A stretch of 64,000 nt of DNA from positions 83,820-147,819 of the forward strand of contig JAUJNX010000006.1 in the NCBI GenBank assembly GCA_030447925.1. Direction: 5' to 3'. The notes under the pieces were generated by a model that had not been told where the DNA came from, did no database searches, and worked only from the letters and a program-made list of their open reading frames with translations. The position numbers and the translations under genes are program-made. This document shows positions 16,502-25,350 of the stretch, piece after piece. The stretch is from Egibacteraceae bacterium (lineage in GTDB: Bacteria; Actinomycetota; Nitriliruptoria; Euzebyales; Egibacteraceae). Within the stretch, counting starts at the first letter, position 1, and each line of letters opens with the position of its first letter.

Positions 16502-19500
16502 GTGTTCGCCCACCTCGTGGCCCGCACCTGCTACTCGCTGCGCGACGGCGTGCTGCGGCCCCGCGCGCTGGCCGAGGCGGTCGCGGCCCGGGGGATGGAC
16601 GCGGTCGGGGTCGCGGACCGCGACGGCCTCTACGGCGCGGTCCGCGTCGCCGACGCCTGCCTGCGCGCGGGCGTGCGCACGATCTTCGCCGCCGACCTCG
16701 CGCTGGCCCCCGACCCGTCCCGCCCCGGCTGGGGCGTCACCCGCCCGGGGCGGTCCGCGGCGGCCCGCCGCGCCCTCAGCACCCCGGTCCGCAGGTCCGG
16801 ACCCGCGGACGGCCGGCCCTGGGGTCGGTCCGGCGACCGCAGCGGGTACGCGGGTCCGGGGTCGGGGCCGGGCTGGCTGGAGGACGACGCCGCCCGCGTC
16901 GTCCTGGTCGCCGAGACCGACCGGGGCTACGCCAACCTGTGCCGCCTGGTCAGCGACGCCCACCTCGACAGCGAGCGCGGCGACCCCCACCTGACCTGGG
17001 ACCACCTCGCCACCTGGGCATTGCAGGACCTGTACGTCCTGCTCGGCGACGACGCCCCGACCGCGCGCCTGCTCGACCAGGGCCGCCCCGGCGCCGCGGA
17101 GGCGGAGGCGCGGCGGTGGATGGAGCTGGTGGGCCCCGGCCACGTCCTGATCGGCGTCACCCACCACCTCGCCCCCGGCGACGACACGCGCGCCCGCGCC
17201 CGCTTCGCCCTGGCCGACCGCCTCGGCCTGCGCGCGGTCGCCGACCAACGGCCCCGCTACCTGGACCCGTCCGACGCCCGCATCGCCGACGTCGTCGAGG
17301 CCGTCCGCCTCCAGGTCCCCCTGGACCCCCGCCACGTCTCCCGCCGCAACACCGAGGGCTGGCTGAAGGACCCCCAGGCCATGGGCCAGGTGTTCCGGGA
17401 GCGACCCGACGCGCTGCGCCACGCCGCGGACGTGGCCGACACCTGCCGGGTCGACCTGCGCCTGGGCCAGCTGCGCGTCCCCGACTACGTCGCCCTCGGC
17501 GCGGAGGCGCAGGCGGAGCTGGCGGCGCGCTGCCGCGTGGGCCTGGACGAGCGCTACGCCGCCCCCGGGGACCGGCACCGCGAGCTGCTGGAGGAGGAGC
17601 TCGCCATGGTCACCAGGCTCGGTCTGGCGCCCTACTTCCTCACCGTCGCCGAGATCGTCCGCACCATCCGCGAGAAGGGGATCCAGGCCGCCTGCCGCGG
17701 CTCGGCGGCGGGGTCGGTGATCGCCTACGCGCTGCGCATCTCCGACGTCGACCCGGTCGCCCACGACCTGGTCTGGCAGCGCTTCATGAACCCCTACCGC
17801 GACGAGATCCCCGACATCGACATCGACATCGAGTCGGCCCGGCGCGAGGACGTGTACCGCGACCTGCTCGACCGCTACGGCGAACACCGCGTCGCCTGCG
17901 TCGCGATGGTCGAGACCTTCAAGGCGCGCATGGCCATCCGCGAGGTCGGCAAGGCCCTGGGCCTGCCCGCCGGCGAGGTCGACCACGTCGCCAAGTCGTT
18001 CCCCCACGTCCGCGCCGGCGACGTCCGCGCCGCCCTGGCGCACCTGCCGGAGATGCGCGGGCTCAACCTGGACCGCGGCCAGCTCGGCCTGCTGTTCGAC
18101 GTCGTCGAGCGCATGGACGGCTTCCCCCGCCACCTCGCGCTGCACCCGTCGGGGGTGCTGCTCGGCGACGCGCACCTGCGCGACCTCGTCCCGGTGGAGC
18201 GCAGCGCCGCCGGCTTCGCGATGGCCCAGTTCGACAAGGACGACGTCGAGGCGCTGGGGCTGTGCAAGCTCGACGTGCTGTCGGTGCGGATGCTGTCGTC
18301 GATCGCGCACTGCCGGGAGGAGGTCGAGCGCGTCCGCGGCGAGCAGATCCGCTGGGACGAGGTCGGCTGGGACGACGAGCCCACCTACGAGCTGATCCGC
18401 ACCACCCGGACCCTGGGCATGTTCCAGATCGAGTCGCCCGGCCAGCGCGAGCTGGTCGGCAAGTTCCAGCCGGAGCACCTGGGCGACCTGGTGGTGGACA
18501 TCTCGCTGTTCCGCCCCGGCCCGGTGAAGAGCGACATGGTCGGCCCGTTCCTCCAGCGCCGGCTGGGCAAGTCCAGGATGGTTCTGCCCCACCCGCTGCT
18601 GGAGCGCGCCCTCGGCGAGACCTTTGGCGTCATCGTCTACCACGAGCAGGTGATGCGGGCGGTCGCGGCGCTGACCGGCTGCGACCTGGCGACCGCCGAC
18701 CTGGTCCGCCGCCGGCTCGGCGACCCCGGCGAGCTGCCCGACCTCGAGCGCTGGATCGTCGGCGAGGCCGTCAGCCGCGGCGTCCCGCCCGACGTCGCGG
18801 ACTCGCTGTGGGTCGCGCTCCAGCAGTTCGCCGCGTTCGGGTTCTGCAAGGCCCACGCCGCCGCGTTCGCCGTCCCCACCTACCGGTCGGCGTGGCTGAA
18901 GCGCCACTACCTGCCGGAGTTCGTCGCCGGCCTGCTGACCCACGACCCCGGCATGTACCCGCGGCGCCTGCTGCTGGACGACGCCCGCCAGTTCGGCGTC
19001 GCGGTCCTGCCGCTGGACGTCAACCGGTCGGGCCGGGACTACCGCGTGGAGCGCCTCCCCGCCGACGAGGCCCTGCGCCTGCTCGGCGTCCGGCGCGACG
19101 GGGGGCGGCTGCCGCGCGGGTGGCGGGTGCGCGACGGCCTGCTGACGCCCCCCGCGGGCATGGACCTGGGCGGGGACCCCGACGACCCCGCGACGCGGTT
19201 CGCGATCCGGCTCGCCCTGCAGGACGTCGCCGGCATGGACGACGGGCAGGTCGAGAGCCTGCTGGTGGCGCGCCCGTTCACCGGCGTCGCGGACCTGCGC
19301 CAGCGGTCCGCGCTGTCCGCGCCGGTCGCCGAGGCGCTGGCCCACGCCGGGGCGCTCGACGTGCTCCTGCCCGGCCCGGCCCACCCCGAGGCGGGGGAGC
19401 GGACCCGGCGCGACCTGCTCCTGGAGGTCAGCGAGCGCTGGTCGGGGCGGACCCGTCACCGGGTGGGGCGCGGGCGCGGGCCGGAGCCCCAGCAGCTGGG

Positions 19501-20608
19501 CCTGCTGGACCCCGAGCCGGCGGGCCTGCCGGCCTACCGCCCCAGCGAGCGCGTCCGCGCGGAGCTCGAGGTCCTGGGCCTGGAGGCGTCCCGCCACGTG
19601 ATCACGTTCTACGACGACCTGCTCGACGTGCTGGGCGTCACCCGCACCGTCGACCTGCTCGACCGCCGCGCCGGCGAGCGGGTGCGGGTCGCGGGGGTGA
19701 AGGTCGCCACCCAGACCCCGCCGGTGAAGAGCGGCCAGCGCATCATCTTCCTGTCCCTGGACGACGCGACCGGGGTGAACGACGCGACCTTCTTCGAGAG
19801 CGTGCACGACCGCTGCGCGTGGACGGTGTTCCACACCTGGCTGCTGGTGGTCGAGGGCACGGTCCACCGCACCGGCGCCCGCGGGGTGGGCATCAACGCC
19901 GAGGCGGCGTGGGACCTGCGCCGGCTGATGCATGCCTGGCGCGAGGGCTGGCTGGACGAGGCGCTCGCCGAGCGTCTCGGCCCCGGCGGGCGCCCGCTGG
20001 ACGACCGCGCCGACACCGACTTCGGCGACCAGGCCCCGTCGGAGGGCATCCGCGGCGTCGCCGGCCGGTCCGGCCTGGGTGCCGCCGAGGCGCTGCGCGG
20101 CGGCTGGGACCGCACCGGCCTGCCCCGCGGCGACCAGCCCGGCACCCGCGACCGCAGCCCGTTCGCCGACACCCGCCAGGTCCTCGCCGAGCTGCGCCAG
20201 GCCACGAACGCGGCCGACCCCGGCCAGGTCAACGGCACGTCCCTCGACGGCCTGCGCAGCTACGGCGACCGCCACCCCGGCCGCACCGCCGCCCCCCGCC
20301 CCGGCGACCCGGGGCGGCCGTCGCGCGTGGGGCCCAACGGCGCGACCTGGGCCGACCCCGCCGACCGCCACCCCGGCGTCGACAGCCTGGACCTCAACCG
20401 CCTGCCCGAGGGCCACCCGCTGCGCCCCGACAGCGTCCCCGCCGACCAGGAGGGCCGCCCCGCCCCGCCACGCCGCCGCCCGCCGGTCCCGCCGCCCCCG
20501 ACCCCGCGCACCCCGCCGGCCGCCCCGCGCCGGCCCGTCGACGCCGACGGCGACGGCGCGCCGCCCCGCAAGCTGTGGCACGCCAGCGACGGCTCCGCCG
20601 GTCAGTAG
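16502..20608 (+). CDS. dnaE2: DNA polymerase III alpha subunit family, probable SOS-type DnaE2
   Basis: 1368 residues from a GTG with GGGAAGGA upstream. N-terminal PHP domain (FAHLVARTCYSLRDG, GVADRDGLYGAVR), polymerase core with acidic triad PDIDIDIES, FMNPYRDEIP, CRGSAAGS, DISLFRPGPVKSDMV, KAHAAAFAVPTY, a helix-hairpin-helix region, then an OB fold near residues 1050-1120. The RPGPVKSDMV version and the LexA box suggest an error-prone translesion polymerase rather than the replicative DnaE1, consistent with a nearby dinB. No imuA or imuB is in the window. The last 200 residues form a Pro/Asp/Arg-rich tail not usual in the family. Confidence 0.88.
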   Translation: MFAHLVARTCYSLRDGVLRPRALAEAVAARGMDAVGVADRDGLYGAVRVADACLRAGVRTIFAADLALAPDPSRPGWGVTRPGRSAAARRALSTPVRRSGPADGRPWGRSGDRSGYAGPGSGPGWLEDDAARVVLVAETDRGYANLCRLVSDAHLDSERGDPHLTWDHLATWALQDLYVLLGDDAPTARLLDQGRPGAAEAEARRWMELVGPGHVLIGVTHHLAPGDDTRARARFALADRLGLRAVADQRPRYLDPSDARIADVVEAVRLQVPLDPRHVSRRNTEGWLKDPQAMGQVFRERPDALRHAADVADTCRVDLRLGQLRVPDYVALGAEAQAELAARCRVGLDERYAAPGDRHRELLEEELAMVTRLGLAPYFLTVAEIVRTIREKGIQAACRGSAAGSVIAYALRISDVDPVAHDLVWQRFMNPYRDEIPDIDIDIESARREDVYRDLLDRYGEHRVACVAMVETFKARMAIREVGKALGLPAGEVDHVAKSFPHVRAGDVRAALAHLPEMRGLNLDRGQLGLLFDVVERMDGFPRHLALHPSGVLLGDAHLRDLVPVERSAAGFAMAQFDKDDVEALGLCKLDVLSVRMLSSIAHCREEVERVRGEQIRWDEVGWDDEPTYELIRTTRTLGMFQIESPGQRELVGKFQPEHLGDLVVDISLFRPGPVKSDMVGPFLQRRLGKSRMVLPHPLLERALGETFGVIVYHEQVMRAVAALTGCDLATADLVRRRLGDPGELPDLERWIVGEAVSRGVPPDVADSLWVALQQFAAFGFCKAHAAAFAVPTYRSAWLKRHYLPEFVAGLLTHDPGMYPRRLLLDDARQFGVAVLPLDVNRSGRDYRVERLPADEALRLLGVRRDGGRLPRGWRVRDGLLTPPAGMDLGGDPDDPATRFAIRLALQDVAGMDDGQVESLLVARPFTGVADLRQRSALSAPVAEALAHAGALDVLLPGPAHPEAGERTRRDLLLEVSERWSGRTRHRVGRGRGPEPQQLGLLDPEPAGLPAYRPSERVRAELEVLGLEASRHVITFYDDLLDVLGVTRTVDLLDRRAGERVRVAGVKVATQTPPVKSGQRIIFLSLDDATGVNDATFFESVHDRCAWTVFHTWLLVVEGTVHRTGARGVGINAEAAWDLRRLMHAWREGWLDEALAERLGPGGRPLDDRADTDFGDQAPSEGIRGVAGRSGLGAAEALRGGWDRTGLPRGDQPGTRDRSPFADTRQVLAELRQATNAADPGQVNGTSLDGLRSYGDRHPGRTAAPRPGDPGRPSRVGPNGATWADPADRHPGVDSLDLNRLPEGHPLRPDSVPADQEGRPAPPRRRPPVPPPPTPRTPPAAPRRPVDADGDGAPPRKLWHASDGSAGQ

Positions 20609-20677
20609 ACCCGTGTCGCCGGAGACCCGCTGCTCGGAACCGCCGCCCCGCGCCGGCGCTGCCGCGCGCGGCACCGG

Positions 20678-20890
20678 CTAGCGGCGGCCCCGCCCCGAGC
20701 TCACCCCGTCGGGCTGGGTCCGGACCACGTACTGCTCGAACCGCAGCAGCCCGATCACGTGGTCGGGCGGCTCGATGCAGATGCCCATCTCGTCCCGGTC
20801 GTCCTGGCCGTCGATCGCGGTGCCGTGCACCCCGGACCCGACCAGCACGCGCAGGATCGTGCCCTGCTCGGCGATCTCCGCCTCCGTCAC
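20678..20890 (-). pseudogene. N-terminal fragment of a nucleotidyltransferase-like gene
   Basis: 70 codons from a GTG at 20890. The segment TILRVLVGSGVHGTAIDGQDDRDEMGICIEPP matches the opening of the predicted nucleotidyltransferases of the COG3541 type, where GS-x-D-x-D lies in the active site. The protein ends RTQPDGVSSGRGRR*, at the place where homologues continue for over 150 residues with the rest of the domain. So it looks truncated. It lies between dnaE2 and the histidine kinase with no promoter seen. Remnant of a lost gene, or an assembly deletion. Confidence 0.5.
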
Positions 20891-21007
20891 ACCACCGCCT
20901 CCCTGATCCGCGCCCGCGCCGTCCCGACCTGGTGGCGGGGAGTCAACCACGGGCCGAGCGCGGCCGACCCGGCGCCCCGCCTTGGCGCGGACGGCCTCGC
21001 GGAGCGG

Positions 21008-22627
21008 TCAGGCGGGCGCGCGGGCCAGGTCGGCCAGGCGGACGGTGAAGCGGCAGCCGCCGAGGGGGCTGTCGGCGACCACGGCGTCGCCCCCGTGCGC
21101 CTGGGCCAGCGTGCGGACGAGGTAGAGCCCCAGGCCCATGCCCCCGCCGCTGCCGCGGCCCTCGCCGCGGCGGAACTTGTCGAAGACCTGCTCCCACTGG
21201 GCGGCGGGGATGCCGGGGCCGTCGTCGTCCACGGTCAGGACCACGTCCCCGCCGGGCTCGGCGCGCACGGCGACGACGACCCGCGACCCGGGCGGGGTGT
21301 AGTTCACCGCGTTGCCGACCAGGTTGGTCACGATCCGCGCGATCGCGTCACCGTCGACGACGCGCTCCACCGGCGCCTCCGGCACCTCCAGCGTGATGAC
21401 GTGCTCGGCGTCGGCGGCGCGCAGCCCCGCGACCGTCGACCCCACCAGGGCCCCGACGTCGACGGGCTCGGGGTCCAGGGCGGCCGCGCCGCGCTGCGCC
21501 GCGGAGGTGCGCAGCAGCTCGTCGACGAGGCGGTCCAGGCGCCAGCCCTCCCCGACGATGAGGCCGGCGAGCTCGGCGACGCGGTCGGCGGGCAGGCGCC
21601 GGATGCCGCGCTCGATGGTCTGCGCCAGCCCGATCACCGAGGTCAGCGGCGTGCGCAGCTCGTGGGTGACCTGGGCGAGGAAGTCCTCCTTCAGGCGGTC
21701 CAGCTCGGTCAGCGCCTGCACCGACGCCCGGGTCGCGGCGTGCAGCCTGGCGTTGGACGCGGCCGCCGCGGCGGTCTCGGCGAACAGCGACACCGACCGC
21801 TGCTGCACCTCGGTGAAGGGCTCGGCGCGGGAGGGGACGCGGATGTTCAGCACGCCGACCAGCTCGCCGCGGTGGACCAGGGGGACGACGAGCGCCGCGC
21901 CGGAGCGCGGGTGGGCGGAGTCGGGCTGTGGCCCCAGCAGCGCGAGCGGCGCGCGGCCCTGCACGCTGCGCCCCGCGAAGCTCTCGTCGATGCGCTGGCG
22001 CTGCCCGCGCACGGCCGTCGACGTCCCGTGCACGGTGACGACCTCCAGCTCGCCGGGGGCATCGACCGGCACGAGCTGCACCGACCCCTCCGGGGCGCCG
22101 ACCAGCTCGCAGGCGGCGCGCAGGATGATGTCGAGGACCGCGTCCAGCTCCAGGCTCGCGTTCACCGCGTGGCTGGCCCGCAGCAGGAGGTCGAGCTCCT
22201 CGACGCGGGCGACCAGACCCGCGGACCGGGCGCGCTCGTCGACCAGCTCGCCGGCGAGGCGGCGCAGGGCGCGCTCGCGCTCGGCGACGTCGCCGAGCAC
22301 GGCGACCAGCACGGCCACCGAGGCCGCCAGCGCGACGCCGAACGGGCTGCGCCCCGCGGCGAGGTCGCCGCCGGCCAGCAGCGCCAGCCACGGCAGCGCC
22401 AGGCCGATCGCCAGCGCGATCAGCCAGAGCTGGGCCCGCCGGCGGTCGACCTCCTCCAGCGACGAGGCGCGGGGCAGGCCCGCCCCGCGCGCCACGTCGC
22501 CCGCCTCCGGCGCCCAGGGCGCCTCGCGCGCCCCCTCGGGCGGCGGGGGCGACGGGGCGCGGCCGCCCGGCACCGGGAACGCAGGGGCGCTCGGGTGCTG
22601 CACGGGTGTCGGCGATCGGCGCTCCAT
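21008..22627 (-). CDS. Sensor histidine kinase with GAF domain
   Basis: 539 residues from an ATG at 22627. A Pro-rich N-terminus is followed by two or more hydrophobic segments (AQLWLIALAIGLALPWLALL, FGVALAASVAVLVAVL), then a coiled linker, a GAF-like domain (about residues 180-320, ILRAACELVGAPEGSV), HisKA (QVTHELRTPLTSVIGL, the His as phospho-acceptor) and the HATPase (IVTNLVGNAVNYTP, DDDGPGIP, GMGLGLYLV). No response regulator gene is adjacent, so it is an orphan kinase here. It is divergent from dinB across only 40 bp. An upstream GTG could extend it by about 13 residues. Confidence 0.88.
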   Translation of the reverse strand: MERRSPTPVQHPSAPAFPVPGGRAPSPPPPEGAREAPWAPEAGDVARGAGLPRASSLEEVDRRRAQLWLIALAIGLALPWLALLAGGDLAAGRSPFGVALAASVAVLVAVLGDVAERERALRRLAGELVDERARSAGLVARVEELDLLLRASHAVNASLELDAVLDIILRAACELVGAPEGSVQLVPVDAPGELEVVTVHGTSTAVRGQRQRIDESFAGRSVQGRAPLALLGPQPDSAHPRSGAALVVPLVHRGELVGVLNIRVPSRAEPFTEVQQRSVSLFAETAAAAASNARLHAATRASVQALTELDRLKEDFLAQVTHELRTPLTSVIGLAQTIERGIRRLPADRVAELAGLIVGEGWRLDRLVDELLRTSAAQRGAAALDPEPVDVGALVGSTVAGLRAADAEHVITLEVPEAPVERVVDGDAIARIVTNLVGNAVNYTPPGSRVVVAVRAEPGGDVVLTVDDDGPGIPAAQWEQVFDKFRRGEGRGSGGGMGLGLYLVRTLAQAHGGDAVVADSPLGGCRFTVRLADLARAPA

Positions 22628-22667
22628 CCAGGGACTTGTCGGAGCGCGACGAGGCAGGCTTGACACG

Positions 22668-23903
22668 ATGCCCCAGCGCCCGGCCGAACCGATCCTCCAC
22701 GTGGACATGGACGCCTTCTACGCGGCGGTCGAGGTGCGCCGGGACCCGGCCCTCGCGGGGCGCCCGGTCCTGGTCGGCGGGGCGGGTGGGCGCGGCGTGG
22801 TCGCCAGCGCCTCCTACGAGGCGCGCGCCTACGGGATCACCTCCGCGATGCCCATGGCCCGCGCGCTGCGGCTGTGCCCCGCCGCGGTCGTCGTCAGCCC
22901 CGACTTCGCCGCCTACACCGCCGCGTCGGCGGCGCTGCGCGAGGTCCTGACCTCCTACACCCCGCTCGTGGAGCCGCTCGCACTGGACGAGGCGTTCCTC
23001 GACGTCGGCGGCAGCGTCCGGCTGTTCGGCCCGCCCGAGCGGATCGGTGCCCTCATCCGCGGGCGCATCCGGGCCGAGCTGGACCTCGTCGCGTCGGTCG
23101 GCGTCGCGCCGAACAAGTTCCTGGCCAAGCTGTGCAGCTCCAAGGCCAAGCCCGACGGCCTGCTGCACCTGCCCGCCGACCGGGTGGCGGACTTCCTGGC
23201 GCCGCTGCCGGTGCGCGACCTGTGGGGGGTGGGGGAGCAGACCGCGGCGCGGCTGGAGCGCTTCGCGGTCCGCACCGTCGCCGACCTGCGCGCCGTGCCC
23301 GCCGGGACGCTGGTCCGCCTCGTCGGGCCCGCCGCGGCGGGCGCGCTGACCGGGCTCGCCCGCGGGGAGGACCCCCGCACGGTGGTCCCGTGGGAGGCGC
23401 CCAAGGGCATGAGCGCGGAGGAGACCTTCGACCGCGACGTCGATGACCCCGCCGTCCTGCGCACCGAACTGCTGCGGCTGGCCGAGCGCGTCGCCCGCCG
23501 CCTGCGCGCCACCGATGCCGCCGCCCGCACCGTGACCCTCAAGCTGCGCTACAGCTCGTTCCAGACGATCACGCGGTCGCGGACGCTCGCGCTGCCCGCC
23601 GACGAGGCGACGACCCTGCACGCCGAGGCCGCCGCGCTGCTCGACGCGCTGCGCCTGGAGCGGGTGCGCGTCCGGCTCCTGGGCCTCGGCGTCACCAACC
23701 TGGTCCCCAGCGGCGCCGCGCGGCAGCTGTCGCTGATCGCCGACGACCGCTGGGGCCGGCTGGAGCGGGCCGCGGACCTGGCCCGCGGGCGCTTCGGCGA
23801 CGGGGCGGTGACCCGGGGCGCGCTGCTCGACGACGACGGCCCGCCGCGGACCGCCGACGGCGGGGCGGTTCCCGAGCAGTGGCGGGGGAACACCAAGGGT
23901 TGA
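22668..23903 (+). CDS. dinB: DNA polymerase IV (Y-family)
   Basis: 411 residues from an ATG at 22668. Catalytic acids are in HVDMDAFYAAVE and LALDEAFLDV; the fingers have VVASASYEARAYGITSAMP; the thumb has the HhH region around VRDLWGVGEQTAARL; the little-finger domain begins near LRYSSFQTITRS. A C-terminal beta-clamp motif of the QLSLI type (ARQLSLIADD) is visible. It is a cytoplasmic low-fidelity polymerase for lesion bypass. No LexA box was seen in its own 40-bp upstream gap, in contrast to dnaE2. Confidence 0.95.
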   Translation: MPQRPAEPILHVDMDAFYAAVEVRRDPALAGRPVLVGGAGGRGVVASASYEARAYGITSAMPMARALRLCPAAVVVSPDFAAYTAASAALREVLTSYTPLVEPLALDEAFLDVGGSVRLFGPPERIGALIRGRIRAELDLVASVGVAPNKFLAKLCSSKAKPDGLLHLPADRVADFLAPLPVRDLWGVGEQTAARLERFAVRTVADLRAVPAGTLVRLVGPAAAGALTGLARGEDPRTVVPWEAPKGMSAEETFDRDVDDPAVLRTELLRLAERVARRLRATDAAARTVTLKLRYSSFQTITRSRTLALPADEATTLHAEAAALLDALRLERVRVRLLGLGVTNLVPSGAARQLSLIADDRWGRLERAADLARGRFGDGAVTRGALLDDDGPPRTADGGAVPEQWRGNTKG

Positions 23904-23966
23904 CTCTTGACGACGCGCGACGCCACCCGTTCCTATACTGGCAAGCCCGACCGACCCGGAGCGCGC

Positions 23967-24388
23967 ATGCCCCTCAACGACCGGGAGCAGCAGATCCTCG
24001 CCGACATCGAGGCCCGCCTGCGCCAGGAGGACCCCAGGTTCGCCCGGGCCGTGGGCACGGTGTCGGTCCCCACCCAGTCGCGGCGCCAGGTCAAGCTGGC
24101 GGCCATCGGGTTCCTCGCCGGGTTCCTGCTGCTGTTCGGCATTCGCCAGCCTGTGGTTCGGCATCGCCGGGTTCGCGCTGATGCTCGCCAGCGCCGTGCA
24201 CGGCATCACCCAGCTGCGCCGCCTCGGCCGCGACCAGGCGGGCCGGCTCAGCGGCCAGCTGCGCGGTGGCTTCAACCGCTACCTGGACGAGCGCCGCGGC
24301 CGCGACGGCGAACCCGCAACGACCGCTAGGAGCGCGCGGGCACGCCCGGCCGGTGGACCCCGCCCGCGGGGCGGCCCCGCCGGAGCGA
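23967..24388 (+). pseudogene. DUF3040 membrane protein, frameshifted, next to an IS element
   Basis: From an ATG at 23967 it starts PLNDREQQILADIEARLRQED, the DUF3040 signature, followed by one membrane segment (LAAIGFLAGFLLLFG). Near 24140 the frame must shift by one nucleotide to continue SLWFGIAGFALMLASAVHGI, the expected second helix, then a charged tail. As written the ORF ends in Arg/Pro-rich nonsense at 24329. An IS5-like element begins just after. One extra base in ATTCGCC explains the break, so a sequence error is possible. DUF3040 proteins are small two-helix proteins of Actinomycetota, function unknown. Confidence 0.65.
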
Positions 24389-24407
24389 CTAGGGCCTGTC
24401 CTGCGGA

Positions 24408-24931
24408 TCATCGGAGGTGGAGGATGATGCAGGCGATGAGGACTTCGGAGCGGTAGTAGGCGGCGCGTTTGGCGTAGCGGGTGGCCAGGTCGCGGAACTG
24501 CTTGAGCCGGTTGAAGCAGCGTTCCACGACGTTGCGCTGCCGGTACAGGTTCCGGTCAAAGGCATAGGGCCGCCCGCCGCGGGCGCCTTTGCGTTTGCGG
24601 ACCGCGATCTGGTCGCTGCGTTCGGGGATGGTCGCTTTGATCTTGCGGCGGCGCAGTGCCCGACGGGTCGAGGGGTGGGAGTAGGCCTTGTCGGCCAGGA
24701 CCCGCCCGCCGCGCACCCGGCCGCCGACGACGGGGAGGTCGGCCAAGGCGTCGATCAGCCCGAGCAGCTGAGGGTTGTCGCCGGCCTGGCCGGAGGTCAG
24801 GATCACCGCGACGGGCAGTCCGGCGGCGTCCACGGCCAAGTGCAGCTTGGTCGTCAGCCCTCCCCGTGACCGTCCGAGGGCCTCTCCGTCGATGGCGAGC
24901 GCGTCGATCGGGTCGCTGCAGCCCCTTTTTT
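24408..24931 (-). CDS. IS5-like transposase, second frame (orfB)
   Basis: Reached by a -1 shift at AAAAAAG (minus strand, near 24925-24931). It starts CSDPIDALAIDGEALGRSRGG, carries the second catalytic Asp in VLADKAYSHPS and the catalytic Glu in RNVVERCFNRLKQFRDLATRY, then ends close to the left terminal repeat. It is the carboxy half of the DDE transposase, and completes it to about 287 residues. An upstream in-frame ORF extends to 25151 but that part is a shadow of orfA. Confidence 0.82.
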
Positions 24932-25270
24932 CCGGGCTCCGGCGGCGTGCTGGTGTGCCCGGACGTTGCTGGAGTCCACGCTGATGATCCATTCGACCTC
25001 GCCGACCGCGTCGTCTTTGACGATCACCTCGGCGAAGATCCGCTCCCAGGTGCCGTCGGCGGTCCAGCGGCGCAGCCGTTCGTGAGCGGTCTTCCACGGG
25101 CCGTAGCGTTCGGGCAGGTCCCGCCACGGCGCGCCGGTCCGCAGCTTCCACAAGATCGCATTGAGCACCTGGCGGTGGTCACGCCACCGCCCGCCCCGCC
25201 GCCCGTGCGCGGGCAGCAGCGGCTCGATCCGCGCCCACGCTCGATCCGTTACCTCACCTCGACCGACCAT
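24854..25270 (-). CDS. IS5-like transposase, first frame (orfA)
   Basis: 138 codons from an ATG at 25270. It contains the N-terminal helix-turn-helix part (RAWARIEPLLPAHGRRGGRWRDHRQVLN, LERYGPWKT-like segment) and the first catalytic Asp in IISVDSSNVRAHQHAAG. After GARKKG the frame runs into nonsense (AAATRSTRSP), because the real protein continues in the -1 frame from a six-A slippery run at 24926-24931. It forms the amino half of the DDE transposase. Confidence 0.85.
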   Translation of the reverse strand: MVGRGEVTDRAWARIEPLLPAHGRRGGRWRDHRQVLNAILWKLRTGAPWRDLPERYGPWKTAHERLRRWTADGTWERIFAEVIVKDDAVGEVEWIISVDSSNVRAHQHAAGARKKGAAATRSTRSPSTERPSDGHGEG

Positions 25271-25350
25271 CCCGGCATGATCGACACCACCGCCTCAAAC
25301 ACCCCGCAACCACCCCCGCGGCCCAAGGCCACGGATCCGCAGGACACGCC

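Larger units (their letters stand above)
24393..25350 (-). mobile_element. IS5-family-like insertion sequence, 958 bp
   Basis: Ends are inverted repeats: GGCCTGTCCTGCGGATC at 24393 and, on the other strand, GGCGTGTCCTGCGGATC ending at 25350, with one mismatch in 17. Both sides carry CTAG (24389-24392 and 25351-25354), which reads as a target-site duplication; the duplication could be only TA. Two overlapping frames encode one DDE transposase through a -1 shift. Reading frames are otherwise intact, so the element could be active. Confidence 0.85.

Noticed and set aside
16358-20674. A 1438-codon open frame on the minus strand
   Set aside because: Exact shadow of dnaE2, which has clear PHP and polymerase motifs on the other strand.
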